Assembly: GCA_947243795.1 (NCBI GenBank)
Contig: OX365929.1
Location: 1,228,446 to 1,292,445, forward strand
Direction: 5' to 3'
Source: Saccharomyces uvarum
Lineage: Eukaryota > Ascomycota > Saccharomycetes > Saccharomycetales > Saccharomycetaceae
Length of the DNA: 64,000 bases
A program made the position numbers and the translations under genes. This document shows positions 21,650-30,838 of the stretch, piece by piece. The notes beneath the pieces were generated by a model that saw only the letters and a program-made list of their open reading frames with translations, was not told the origin of the DNA and ran no database searches. How positions within the stretch are numbered: the stretch's first letter is position 1; every line of letters starts with the position of its first letter.

Positions 21650-21656
21650 GCGTGTC
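21650..21656 (+). promoter_or_regulatory. Possible unfolded-protein-response element upstream of EUG1
   Basis: GCGTGTC lies 126 bp upstream of the EUG1 start, inside CACGCGTGTCC. It matches the core of the KAR2 UPR element bound by Hac1. EUG1 is UPR-induced in S. cerevisiae. The match is short, so this is a suggestion only. Confidence 0.3.
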
Positions 21657-21781
21657 CTTTCGTTAGAACAATAGATATTTTAACGTACTGGAAGTTTGGA
21701 TTTCTAGTACTAGTTATTCACATCTATGCCTTTCTCTTCCTTTTTGTAAGGATCGCACCCCACGCACCCGCTCATATAACT

Positions 21782-23335
21782 ATGCAAGTGACCACGAGCT
21801 TCATATTTGCTATAGTCTCATTCTGCCTGTCTGCTTCTTTCACACTGGCTCAGAATGATGCAAGAGCTACGCCAGGCTCCGATTTACTCGTTTTGAATGA
21901 AAAGAAATTCAAATCGTTCATCGACGCTCATCCTTTAGTCCTTGCGGAATTCTTTGCCCCATGGTGCCTGCATTCCCAGATCCTACTGCCTCATTTGGAA
22001 GAGGCCGCCTCCATTTTGAAGGAGCACAACGTTCCAGTTGTTCAAATCGATTGTGAGGCCAATGACTTGCTTTGCGCGCAACAAACTATAGTTACCTATC
22101 CAACTTTGAAAATCTTCAAAAACGGTCATATTTTTGATGGCCAAATCTACCGTGGTACCAAGATCACTGACGATATCACTCAGCACATGATACAACTATA
22201 CGAAGCATCCGTCATTCATTTGAATTCAGAAGATGAAATTCAACCATTCTTGGACAATGCCACTTTACCTGTGGTCATAAACAGAGGCTTAACAGACCTA
22301 AATCAAACGTATCAAGAAGTCTCACTGGACTTGAATGATGACTACGTTTTCCTATCTCTTTTGGACTCAAACGATAAATCGTTGTCAGTTTACTTACCGA
22401 ACGTCACTGAACCTATCCTGTTCAATGGCGGTGTGGATTCCTTAGTTGGAAATCCTATTGCCTTATCTCAATGGTTGAAAGTGGTCGTTCTACCTTATTT
22501 CGTCGATGTCACGCCTGATCTTTTCTCCAAGTTCATTTCCAGTAGCTTGCCTTTGGGTTACTTTTTCTACACGTCCAAGGAAGAACTAGATGATTACACT
22601 GAATTTTTTACCCACTTAGGTAAGGAAAATCGTGGCCACATAAATTTTATCGCTTTGAACTCTACTTTGTATCCAAACCATGTCAGGTTCTTAAATATGA
22701 AGGTGCAGTTCCCGTTATTCGCTATTCATAACATGATCAACAATCTGAAATATGGGTTACCACAACTACCCGAAGAAGAATACTTAAAGCTAAAGAAACC
22801 ACAGCCATTAGATAAAGATGCGATCGTTCAATTGGTCAAAGAATACCGTGAGGGGACTGCTGAACCAGTTGTCAAGTCAGAAGAAATTCCAAAAGAGCAA
22901 AACTCCAACGTTTACAAAATAGTAGGCGATACGCATGAAGACATTGTTCATGATGATACTAGAGATGTTCTTGTCAAGTATTACGCCTCGTGGTGTGTTC
23001 ACAGTAAGAGATTTGCACCCATTTACGAAGAAATTGCAGATGTTTTTGCCTCAGATGAGCCCAGTCGTGATAAAATCTTAATAGCCGAAGTAAATTCCGG
23101 CCTAAACGATATCATCAGCTTCCCTGTTACGGGATACCCAACTATTGCTCTCTACCCTGCAGGCAATAACTCCAAACCTGTGGTTTTCAATAAAATTAGA
23201 AACTTGGAAGACGTGTTTGAATTCGTTAAGGCAGCAGGTACCCATCATATTGACGGTCAAGCAATTTATAATGAACTTCACAAAGTAAAAGATTCTGAAA
23301 ATACTACAGAAGATGTGGTGCATGACGAATTATAG
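21782..23335 (+). CDS. EUG1: EUG1, ER protein disulfide isomerase homologue
   Basis: 517 residues from the ATG at 21782. The frame extends upstream but without homology. A cleavable signal peptide covers about residues 1-23. Four thioredoxin-fold domains are arranged a-b-b'-a', with active-site motifs Cys62-Leu-His-Ser65 and Cys405-Val-His-Ser408. Each keeps only the first cysteine, as in Eug1 and unlike Pdi1 (CGHC), so the protein can reduce or isomerise but not readily oxidise disulfides. The C-terminus HDEL retains it in the ER lumen. Potential N-glycosylation sites (NXS/T) are scattered. FPR2, another ER folding factor, follows on the same strand. Confidence 0.96.
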   Translation: MQVTTSFIFAIVSFCLSASFTLAQNDARATPGSDLLVLNEKKFKSFIDAHPLVLAEFFAPWCLHSQILLPHLEEAASILKEHNVPVVQIDCEANDLLCAQQTIVTYPTLKIFKNGHIFDGQIYRGTKITDDITQHMIQLYEASVIHLNSEDEIQPFLDNATLPVVINRGLTDLNQTYQEVSLDLNDDYVFLSLLDSNDKSLSVYLPNVTEPILFNGGVDSLVGNPIALSQWLKVVVLPYFVDVTPDLFSKFISSSLPLGYFFYTSKEELDDYTEFFTHLGKENRGHINFIALNSTLYPNHVRFLNMKVQFPLFAIHNMINNLKYGLPQLPEEEYLKLKKPQPLDKDAIVQLVKEYREGTAEPVVKSEEIPKEQNSNVYKIVGDTHEDIVHDDTRDVLVKYYASWCVHSKRFAPIYEEIADVFASDEPSRDKILIAEVNSGLNDIISFPVTGYPTIALYPAGNNSKPVVFNKIRNLEDVFEFVKAAGTHHIDGQAIYNELHKVKDSENTTEDVVHDEL

Positions 23336-23612
23336 TCAATAAAGAATACACATAAATAACGTACAATTTTAAGATCTGTTCGCTCACATAGTTTTGAATA
23401 ATTCATTGACGTTAATGCGTATTGATCATTGTACATGGAGTGTTACCCGCCTTACCGTCCTACATTCTTGCCTTATTGCCAGCGTATCTACCACAACGTT
23501 TATATAGAAGTCATTAACATATCCTAAGAAAGAAACAAAAGGAGACATTTTTATTTGTTTTATTGTTGTTTGAAACTAAATTATTGTAATCTTTCACAGG
23601 AATTGAGTCCCG

Positions 23613-24020
23613 ATGTTATCCAATATATACCTTTACTTCACTTTTTTTGCCGCAGTTTTGGCTGGTTCTTTAACGGGTTTGGAAATCGGTGTCACTAAAA
23701 GAATACCCGTGGAAGAATGTCAAATTAAGGCAATGCCAGGTGATAGAGTTGAAGTTCATTACACTGGTTCTTTACTGGAATCAGGGACCGTATTTGACTC
23801 AAGTTACCCAAGGGGTTCCCCCATTTCTTTTGAACTAGGTGTTGGCAGAGTTATTAAAGGTTGGGATCAAGGTGTTGCTGGTATGTGCATTGGTGAAAAA
23901 AGAAAACTGCAAATTCCAAGCTCTTTGGCTTATGGTGAAAGGGGTGTTCCTGGTGCCATCCCTCCAAGCGCTGATTTGGTGTTCGATGTTGAATTGGTGA
24001 GTGTGAAATCTGCCGCTTAA
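23613..24020 (+). CDS. FPR2: FPR2, ER FK506-binding prolyl isomerase
   Basis: 135 residues. An N-terminal signal peptide (about 1-18) is followed by one complete FKBP domain with the usual VHYTG, FDSS, G.VIKGWDQG, and PPSADLVFDVEL blocks. These line the FK506/proline pocket. It is the yeast FKBP13 homologue of the ER/secretory pathway and is induced by unfolded proteins, like its neighbour EUG1. It ends KSAA with no canonical HDEL. It starts at the ATG at 23613. Confidence 0.96.
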   Translation: MLSNIYLYFTFFAAVLAGSLTGLEIGVTKRIPVEECQIKAMPGDRVEVHYTGSLLESGTVFDSSYPRGSPISFELGVGRVIKGWDQGVAGMCIGEKRKLQIPSSLAYGERGVPGAIPPSADLVFDVELVSVKSAA

Positions 24021-24246
24021 GAAAATCAACAACTGTTTTTACTTATAAATGTGTGCCGATGCACCTAGTATATTTGCTAAAGACTCTCTTATACATTAAA
24101 AACAGATTGAAATGAAATATAAAACAACTGTACCTTTTTTTCAAGTTTTATTATTCTATTCATAATATTCAATTCAAGTTCTAGTAAATAATAACTACTT
24201 TCAACGAAATCGAGTAAATAGCAAACGATATATTTAGTGAGACCTT

Positions 24247-26619
24247 TTAAGTGGTTTGTTCGGCCTTATTATCATTAGTGAACATTTTCTGAGAATTCGG
24301 TTTCAAACTATCAAAAAAGTCCTGAAAAAAATCTTCAAAGGAATTGAATTGATCAACGTCAGGTATCATGAAATGACTATTGGATGAACTTTCATGCAAA
24401 GTACCATTGTTTGTAGAGGAGTTTGCTGGTTTCACAACATGCGGAGTCGTTGATTTGATGCACCTATTAGCGGTCGTCAAAATTGTATCATTGTCATTAT
24501 TTTCTTGCGGAGATAATGGGTAATTACCAACATCAATACGGGTTTTACTTGTATCAATTATAGATTTGATGATTTTTCCGACATTATCGGTAGCCTCATT
24601 CATTTTCTCCCCTATGGTACTCAAGTGCCAATATACTTTTGTACAAAGACTTAAAACTTGCTGACGTTGAGAAATATCGAACCAATAGAGATAATCACAT
24701 AGTGTTAGGCAGGCGTAAACCAGTTGATGGCATGTAAAAATAGGGGCCCCTCTTATTAATGTAGGCGGTAGCCTTAGAAATCCCTTCAACAGTGAAAACG
24801 AATGCTCTTTCATTGTATTGAGAATCAGCTTTAAAAAAGTCTTGTTGTTTCTTAAGGTAGAAAGAAATTCTGAGATAAAAGTACGGCATATCATAATATG
24901 ATAGAAATCGAATGTGAACAACAATACGCCTCCTCCATCTTTCGTTAACAGCTCTTCCCAGTTCTTCAACCAATAATTTAATTCTGCAAAAACAAAAACA
25001 AAAGCAGTTTCATCAGTACCATGCATGCCATTATCGAACTCAGTTAAGCATTGTATGAAATAATTTTTGAGGTTCATAAAAATTCCGTTCACGATATCGC
25101 CCAAATTTATTTCACTGATTTTGATGTCATCACCGAAATTGGCTTGAGGAAACTTTGCTACAAGTTTATTGAACTCCTTAAGCATGTCATCTTGTTCCCT
25201 AATATCACCATAACTAATAGAGTATTCTAAATAGCATGCGGTTAAAGAGTTCAGAATCCTTAAATGATAAAGATCTTCGGAGTTATATTCTTCTTTTATC
25301 AAAACTCTGTCTTTTATCTGATAAAAATCAATCACATGTAGCAAACTGTTGAGTGCAAAATTGCTTAGGACTAGAGAATTGAATTTTAATTGCCTATACC
25401 TCTTCGCCTTTCGAGATATATGGAACATACAGCAATACAATATAGCTTCAATGTCAAATGCAGTTAACTTTTCAAACATGGTTAAGGTGTTCGTTAAGAG
25501 TCTCTCTACCAATGGATACAATATCTCTTGTTCCTCTGCATATTTATCATTGTCAGCAAAACTCATGGCGATGATGGTAAAAACACTCGTAATAAATAAG
25601 TGCGAATGTGCATATTCCACATCTATCTCTTTTCTTCCACCTGGAATAATCCAGAAATGTGATCTTACTAAGAACTCTTTCGCTAGTTTATGACATAATT
25701 CCTGATGGTTCTCATAAAAGTGGAGAAAATTCACTCTTGCCACTGCATACGGTCTTTGTTGTCCAGCTAGCATTGCTGCCTTGGATGTGGCCTTAGACGG
25801 AAATAACCTCTCATCTATATCGTGCAATAACTTCAAAGGAGATTCCTTCAACTTGAATCCATTCAAGAAAAGGTTCTCCTTGCTATATTTTCCTATTTTT
25901 TGTATTTCCTCCGCGCTGGTAGCAACGTTTGTGTTGCTTGAATCTTCTGCGGTTTGTCTGTCCTCTTTTTTGTTTTCGGCATCGTTGCTATTGATTAACT
26001 TTTCTGATGTAAATATTGAGTCCATTTTCTGGTGTAGAGATTTTATATGATCTTCTAAGGAAGAAAGTCTTTCATTGATTACATAATTATTGATCGTGCC
26101 CATTTCATTTCTTCCAACATTGCTTTGGATTTCGTTCGAAGCATCTCCGCTTGAATGAGCGAATGAAGCAATATTGGAACTAATAGAGCTAATCTTCTTC
26201 AATAAACCATCCTCACGTAAGGTGTTCAAAATTTCAGTATCTTTGTTTTTAGCTAAGGAACAATCAAGTTGCAGGACGTTGCACCTATAGCATTTTCCGA
26301 TAAAGGGTTCAAAGTCGCATCTCGTCTTTACTCTCCTGCAGGTATCGCAACTAAAAGTTTTTCTTTTCTTCCGAGGTTTCTTGTTGCCATTGATATTTTT
26401 GGGGCTATTTGCTTCACTTGTCTCACTTGCTTCATTTGTTCCATTTGCTTCATTAACTTCACTGACTTCATTAACTTCATTTACTTTAGGTCTATCTTCA
26501 GGATGATTGATAATAGAACGGATGCTATTCCGTACCCTGCCGGAACCTGTTTCATTTTTATTGGTCATCGGTAAGTCATTTCGTATGGGATTCACTGGGG
26601 CATTCGGGTTAATGTCCAT
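24247..26619 (-). CDS. URC2: URC2, Zn2Cys6 transcription factor
   Basis: 790 residues. A Zn2Cys6 binuclear cluster lies at Cys91, 94, 101, 110, 113 and 120, preceded by a Lys/Arg-rich stretch. It is preceded by an imperfect repeat of Glu-Val-Asn/Glu-Ala-Ser units (about residues 46-71), visible in the DNA as a run of similar 9- to 15-bp repeats near 26405-26485. The middle and C-terminal region looks like the fungal-specific transcription factor domain. The Lachancea kluyveri homologue regulates uracil catabolism, but its role in Saccharomyces, which lacks most of that pathway, is unclear. Confidence 0.9.
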   Translation of the reverse strand: MDINPNAPVNPIRNDLPMTNKNETGSGRVRNSIRSIINHPEDRPKVNEVNEVSEVNEANGTNEASETSEANSPKNINGNKKPRKKRKTFSCDTCRRVKTRCDFEPFIGKCYRCNVLQLDCSLAKNKDTEILNTLREDGLLKKISSISSNIASFAHSSGDASNEIQSNVGRNEMGTINNYVINERLSSLEDHIKSLHQKMDSIFTSEKLINSNDAENKKEDRQTAEDSSNTNVATSAEEIQKIGKYSKENLFLNGFKLKESPLKLLHDIDERLFPSKATSKAAMLAGQQRPYAVARVNFLHFYENHQELCHKLAKEFLVRSHFWIIPGGRKEIDVEYAHSHLFITSVFTIIAMSFADNDKYAEEQEILYPLVERLLTNTLTMFEKLTAFDIEAILYCCMFHISRKAKRYRQLKFNSLVLSNFALNSLLHVIDFYQIKDRVLIKEEYNSEDLYHLRILNSLTACYLEYSISYGDIREQDDMLKEFNKLVAKFPQANFGDDIKISEINLGDIVNGIFMNLKNYFIQCLTEFDNGMHGTDETAFVFVFAELNYWLKNWEELLTKDGGGVLLFTFDFYHIMICRTFISEFLSTLRNNKTFLKLILNTMKEHSFSLLKGFLRLPPTLIRGAPIFTCHQLVYACLTLCDYLYWFDISQRQQVLSLCTKVYWHLSTIGEKMNEATDNVGKIIKSIIDTSKTRIDVGNYPLSPQENNDNDTILTTANRCIKSTTPHVVKPANSSTNNGTLHESSSNSHFMIPDVDQFNSFEDFFQDFFDSLKPNSQKMFTNDNKAEQTT

Positions 26620-27004
26620 ATTCCTAGTACTTACCGAACCGAGATATTATCGGGTGCTGACTACTGGAAATCTTTTGGCAAAGTGATAAATTGGCCGCCT
26701 TTTCCAAAAACAATTATGGTACAACAAGAGCCCTGAAGCTCATGCTTGTATTTGATGAGCTCAGTTTTCTTAAGGTGATCTACTGTTATTACTACTCAAA
26801 AACTGTCAGAATACGTCGGGTAGGGTAATACGGCACAGTATAACTGTCTTAGAATAATAAAAATATTTATAAATGGCGTATGTTCAAAACGAGGTATTGA
26901 ACTCTAGATGACTGCTGGTTGTCTAACATGACCAAACTTTACTGCAAAATGTATCTTTGATAAGAACTAAATATGATGGCTAGTATGTATGGAAGTTTTT
27001 CTGT
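26620..27004. other. URC2 promoter and SPS2 3' flank
   Basis: This 385-bp region between minus-strand genes is AT-rich, with no open frame of note and no repeat. S. cerevisiae carries only a dubious frame near here (YDR521W). Confidence 0.5.
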
Positions 27005-28414
27005 TTAGAAAACTATTGCAAATAATATTGTTAATACAGAGTAAACCGAGGTCTTAAATATATCAACAAAGATATCTTTTGGAGCACTATTCTCCATCTT
27101 TCTTGAGCCCCCTTGGCTCTTAGTATTGTTTTTTCCCTTTTCCTTTTTACCTGAATTACTGCTCGATTCCTGTTTGCCTAACACGTTCCCATCTTCGTCA
27201 ACGCTTAACATTTTTCTTTTCATACCAGATGTGCATTCAATTTTACCACCTCTTATGATTGAACGGCCATTTTTTGGGGTCGTGAATTCTTCACAGTTTA
27301 ATTCATCAGATGAACTCTTAATGTAGGCGCTGCCTTTCACCAACTTTAGCTCTGGGAAATCTATTTTTTGAAAGCTACCTTCAAAATAGATAGCGCCACC
27401 AATCTGTCTAAGCTTGGGGAAGAAATCAATTTTAATCAACTCCGTGTTATTGGCAATCATCAACCCCCCTTGGATTTCTGTGACATTTGAGAAATCTACC
27501 TTTTTCAAGTTTTTATTATCTATTAGACCCAACGTCCCTTGAACCTTGGTTAAAAGTGGGAGTTCCAAGCTTGAAAATTGATTCTCGATGAACTCCAGGG
27601 AACTGTTTACTGATGCAAGTTTAGCAACATTAATCTTTGAGACGTCTTTAATTGTCATGTTTTCAACTGTGTGTAAATTACTCAAATCAAGTTCCAGCTC
27701 TCTGGCATTGGAGTGAACAGTTAGTTGCTTAGTAACACTTTCTAGTTTTGTTAACAAAGATTCTAAAAATCTGTTGTTGTTAATATTGAAAATATCTACT
27801 TCATTGACATTATTGAAGTAATTAATAGAGGTCAGTGCTGTGTCTGATATTACTATGTTTTTTACCTTTTTGATATTTCCGTTGATGACAACACTACTTA
27901 AGATTGGCAAAACTCTCCAGTCAATGGTACTGACCTCTTTCAAAACGGGTAGGTCCAGGGACACGAAGGCGGTTAAACTTTCTAGGTCCAGTTTTCTTAA
28001 GGACTCTAAGTTGTAACCTTGAATTCTAAAAATATGTTTATTATTCTTAATAATCAGGTCACCTTCGATTTCTTTTATTAAACCTAAATCAACCATTGAA
28101 CCACTAAAGTTGCTTGAGATTTCGATGTTTCCCATGACCTTCCAACATTTAGCTTGCAAGTCAATTAAATTGGCAGCATTTTCGATATGATATAAGCCTT
28201 TTTTACAAGCATCATCTATTTTTGTATCCTTTGTTGGATTAATGGTTTCAAAGTTAGTTTGTTCCTTTTTAGGAACCGTTGCATTTGTGTTTACCAATAT
28301 AATGTTGTGATCTAAAATATTCAGGTCGTTACTAGAGGTTTTTGCTGTTGAAGGGTTAATCAACTGCAAAACTAAGAATAAAAATCCTAAGATTGTATTT
28401 AAACAACTCAACAT
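27005..28414 (-). CDS. SPS2: SPS2, GPI-anchored ECM33-family spore-wall protein
   Basis: 469 residues. The N-terminus (about 1-24) is a signal peptide. The central region is a leucine-rich receptor L-domain array typical of Ecm33/Pst1/Sps2/Sps22, with repeated L..L.NI-type segments and many potential N-glycosylation sites. A Ser/Asn/Lys-rich linker leads to a C-terminal hydrophobic tail (about 454-469) that fits a GPI-anchor signal. In S. cerevisiae it is a middle-late sporulation gene, redundant with SPS22, required for the beta-glucan layer of the spore wall. It starts at the ATG at 28414. Confidence 0.93.
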   Translation of the reverse strand: MLSCLNTILGFLFLVLQLINPSTAKTSSNDLNILDHNIILVNTNATVPKKEQTNFETINPTKDTKIDDACKKGLYHIENAANLIDLQAKCWKVMGNIEISSNFSGSMVDLGLIKEIEGDLIIKNNKHIFRIQGYNLESLRKLDLESLTAFVSLDLPVLKEVSTIDWRVLPILSSVVINGNIKKVKNIVISDTALTSINYFNNVNEVDIFNINNNRFLESLLTKLESVTKQLTVHSNARELELDLSNLHTVENMTIKDVSKINVAKLASVNSSLEFIENQFSSLELPLLTKVQGTLGLIDNKNLKKVDFSNVTEIQGGLMIANNTELIKIDFFPKLRQIGGAIYFEGSFQKIDFPELKLVKGSAYIKSSSDELNCEEFTTPKNGRSIIRGGKIECTSGMKRKMLSVDEDGNVLGKQESSSNSGKKEKGKNNTKSQGGSRKMENSAPKDIFVDIFKTSVYSVLTILFAIVF

Positions 28415-28778
28415 GTTTCTTTTTCCTTAGTTTATATTTACTTGTACTTCTTTGCTAAAATAGTATATAATAAAAGAGTAGTCAAGAAGAGTTTGTATTC
28501 TTTTTAGTCGTTATTTTATAATTTATAGTTCAAATAATGCCACAAAATAATTTTTTGAGACACATTAGTGACGCGATGTCACAAAATATAAAAGCTTGAG
28601 GGACAAGAAAACATAAAAAAAGAAAGAAAGAGAATGAAAAAGAAACAAGATATAGGCTTTTAAAACGATTGAATTTTTATTGTTTGTTATGTAATTCGGC
28701 TAATTCACTCTTAATCAGTTAAACAGGAATGAATAAAAGGAGAAAACTGAAAATCGAAATTATACACATATATCTACT
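28415..28778. other. SPS2 promoter and SPS1 3' flank
   Basis: This 364-bp region is AT-rich. It contains two exact middle-sporulation elements (listed separately) and A/T runs near 28615-28640. There is no coding frame. Confidence 0.6.
28539..28586 (+). promoter_or_regulatory. Two middle-sporulation elements (MSE) upstream of SPS2
   Basis: GCCACAAAA at 28539-28547 and GTCACAAAA at 28578-28586 both match the MSE consensus GNCRCAAAW exactly. They lie 125-172 bp upstream of the SPS2 start. MSEs are bound by the activator Ndt80 and the repressor Sum1, which restrict transcription to mid-meiosis. This agrees with the known timing of SPS2. Confidence 0.8.
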
Positions 28779-30236
28779 TTAAACGAAACCTTTCCTTATT
28801 GCTTCAATCCTCAGTGAGATTTCTTCAATAAACACCTCATTAAAACCGGGAACATTTGCTTCTGTTTTGATAAATTGCTTTAACATTTCATCTACGTATT
28901 TTCTTGTTTCATCATCACGTGCACGATCATACATTCTATTGAGAATATGAGACACAATATTCTCCAAATAATCAAACTTTTCTATCTTTAGTGCTTGAAT
29001 ATCGTTTCTCTTATGCTTCTTGTTATTATTAGAAGGTGTTATCATTTCGATTTCTGTTTGTAAATGTGGACAACCTGAATCTATATCCATTCCTGAATCA
29101 AGCTCAAAGACAGGCTTGTTGCATTTTCTGAATGACGAAGTGTTTGGGTTTGTAATGGGTGTTACAGTTTGCCCATGAAGTAAGTAAGGGCTCTCCATAT
29201 TCAGTGATGAAACTGGAGAATCCTGTGTATTGGGGGATAGTTCATTCTTAGATGTTTGTATGGCACTTATCCTGGTTGATTCAAAGTTCCAAAATTCCTT
29301 CCCCCTTACGGTGTTACTATTTTTATATAGAAGATTTTGAAGAGGGTATTTTGGAATTTTTGTATATCTCTCTTGAACCTTCTTTTGCTTAATCAATTCA
29401 ACATCACTTTTCAAATTCGTTATTGTAATGTTTCTAATGAATTCAAACGATAACAAGTCATATGCAGATGGTCTATCAACTGGAGCTTTAATAAGACATC
29501 CAGCAACAAACCCCTTTGCTGCTTCCGAAAAAGAACCTTGAAGTTTTGGAGGTTTCCTCTTTGGTAGGTTAGTCATAACTTTCATCGGATCGTATTTAGA
29601 TAATGGCGGCAAGCCTTTAAGTAGTTCATAGGTGGTAATTCCTAGGGACCATATGTCAGCTTTTTCATTATACCCGTCAACTTCGCAACAAACAACTTCC
29701 GGAGCCATCCAATAAGGTGTTCCAACAAAGGTGTCCCTTTTCATAGTGGATCGAATATGGCCACTTACTCCAAAATCTCCCAACTTAACCATACCTTCTT
29801 CGTTTAGTAAAATATTAGCTGCTTTGATATCACGATGAATTTTCCTTTGTTCATGTAAATATTTCAAACCCAAAGTGACTTGATGAATAATAAATGAGAC
29901 TTTCTCTTCTGGCAATCCATTGACATAATTTCGCTTCAACAAATCTGAACACGATCCACCACCACAATACTCCATAACAATCCACATGGAGACATCCTCC
30001 AACATTGTAGTAATATAGTTGGTAATAAGTGGAGATTTTAACTCCGCAAGGAAAAATATTTCTTGTGCCAACAGTTCGATGTCTTCATCAGAATGCTCTA
30101 GATTAACTACTTTGATTGCCACAATTTCTTGTGTGGTTCTATCCATTGCTTTATAAACGTCACCAAAGTTACCTCTACCAATACATGATTGAATGGAATA
30201 TAGTTTGGATGGAGGAGTTCTCGCTTTAATTGACAT
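28779..30236 (-). CDS. SPS1: SPS1, Ste20/GCK-family sporulation kinase
   Basis: 485 residues. The kinase domain fills about residues 13-270, with GRGNFGDV glycine loop (20-27), ATP lysine K42, HRDIKAAN (134-141), DFG (154-156), activation segment GTPYWMAPE (172-180). The pattern is germinal-centre kinase III (Mst-like). The C-terminal region is polar with a conserved helical tail. Sps1 controls prospore membrane closure and spore-wall formation and is expressed in mid-sporulation. An MSE in reverse orientation at 30600-30608 may serve it. It starts at the ATG at 30236. Confidence 0.95.
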   Translation of the reverse strand: MSIKARTPPSKLYSIQSCIGRGNFGDVYKAMDRTTQEIVAIKVVNLEHSDEDIELLAQEIFFLAELKSPLITNYITTMLEDVSMWIVMEYCGGGSCSDLLKRNYVNGLPEEKVSFIIHQVTLGLKYLHEQRKIHRDIKAANILLNEEGMVKLGDFGVSGHIRSTMKRDTFVGTPYWMAPEVVCCEVDGYNEKADIWSLGITTYELLKGLPPLSKYDPMKVMTNLPKRKPPKLQGSFSEAAKGFVAGCLIKAPVDRPSAYDLLSFEFIRNITITNLKSDVELIKQKKVQERYTKIPKYPLQNLLYKNSNTVRGKEFWNFESTRISAIQTSKNELSPNTQDSPVSSLNMESPYLLHGQTVTPITNPNTSSFRKCNKPVFELDSGMDIDSGCPHLQTEIEMITPSNNNKKHKRNDIQALKIEKFDYLENIVSHILNRMYDRARDDETRKYVDEMLKQFIKTEANVPGFNEVFIEEISLRIEAIRKGFV

Positions 30237-30838
30237 TACTTTATGGTCGATTTATTCTGTTTCTTTTGTTCTTGTAGTAAATGATTTAGCTAATAATAAA
30301 CTAAAATTATAACGCAAATGGCGGATTGCTTCTTTTCTGAGAATTTTTTTGCTAAAATAATTGACTAGCCAGGTGTGTCACTAAATCAATGATATAGGGA
30401 AAGGCAAAAAAAAGAATATTAGCTGGCTTTTTTGGATAGATAGATAATATTAGAACAAGCAACTAAAACCTAAACAAAAAATACTAAAATGTTTCTCAAA
30501 TATTCATCCTAATTGGCAAATAGAAATGTAAATGCCAGAAATGAATACAATAAGAAGGAAGCACCATCACATTTTCCTGTCAGAAAAAAGGAAAAAAGAA
30601 TTTGTGTCTGCAATATTTTTATGTCTCTTTTTCCTTCGTGGCTGATCTCGGACTGCACCAGAGGAAACACGCACAACAGGCGTTGAGGAAAAAGAACGTA
30701 GTAAGCATAGAAAACAAAAAATTAAATATTAAAAATTAAAAATTAAAGATTAAAAATTAAATATTAAAAATTAAAAATTGAAGATTAAAAATTAAAGATT
30801 AAGAATTAGAAATTAAACATTACAGATACTGCCTTCAA
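30237..30838. other. SPS1 promoter and AGE1 3' flank
   Basis: This 602-bp region contains ATTTGTGTC at 30600-30608, the exact reverse complement of the MSE consensus, about 365 bp upstream of SPS1. It also contains an ATTAAAA-type repeat array near AGE1 (separate entry). No coding frame is seen. Confidence 0.5.
30719..30822. repeat. Degenerate ATTAAAA tandem array in the AGE1 3' region
   Basis: About a dozen units of 7 to 9 bp, variants of AATTAAAAATT and AATTAAAGATT, run head to tail just beyond the AGE1 stop codon. There is almost no G or C. Confidence 0.85.
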
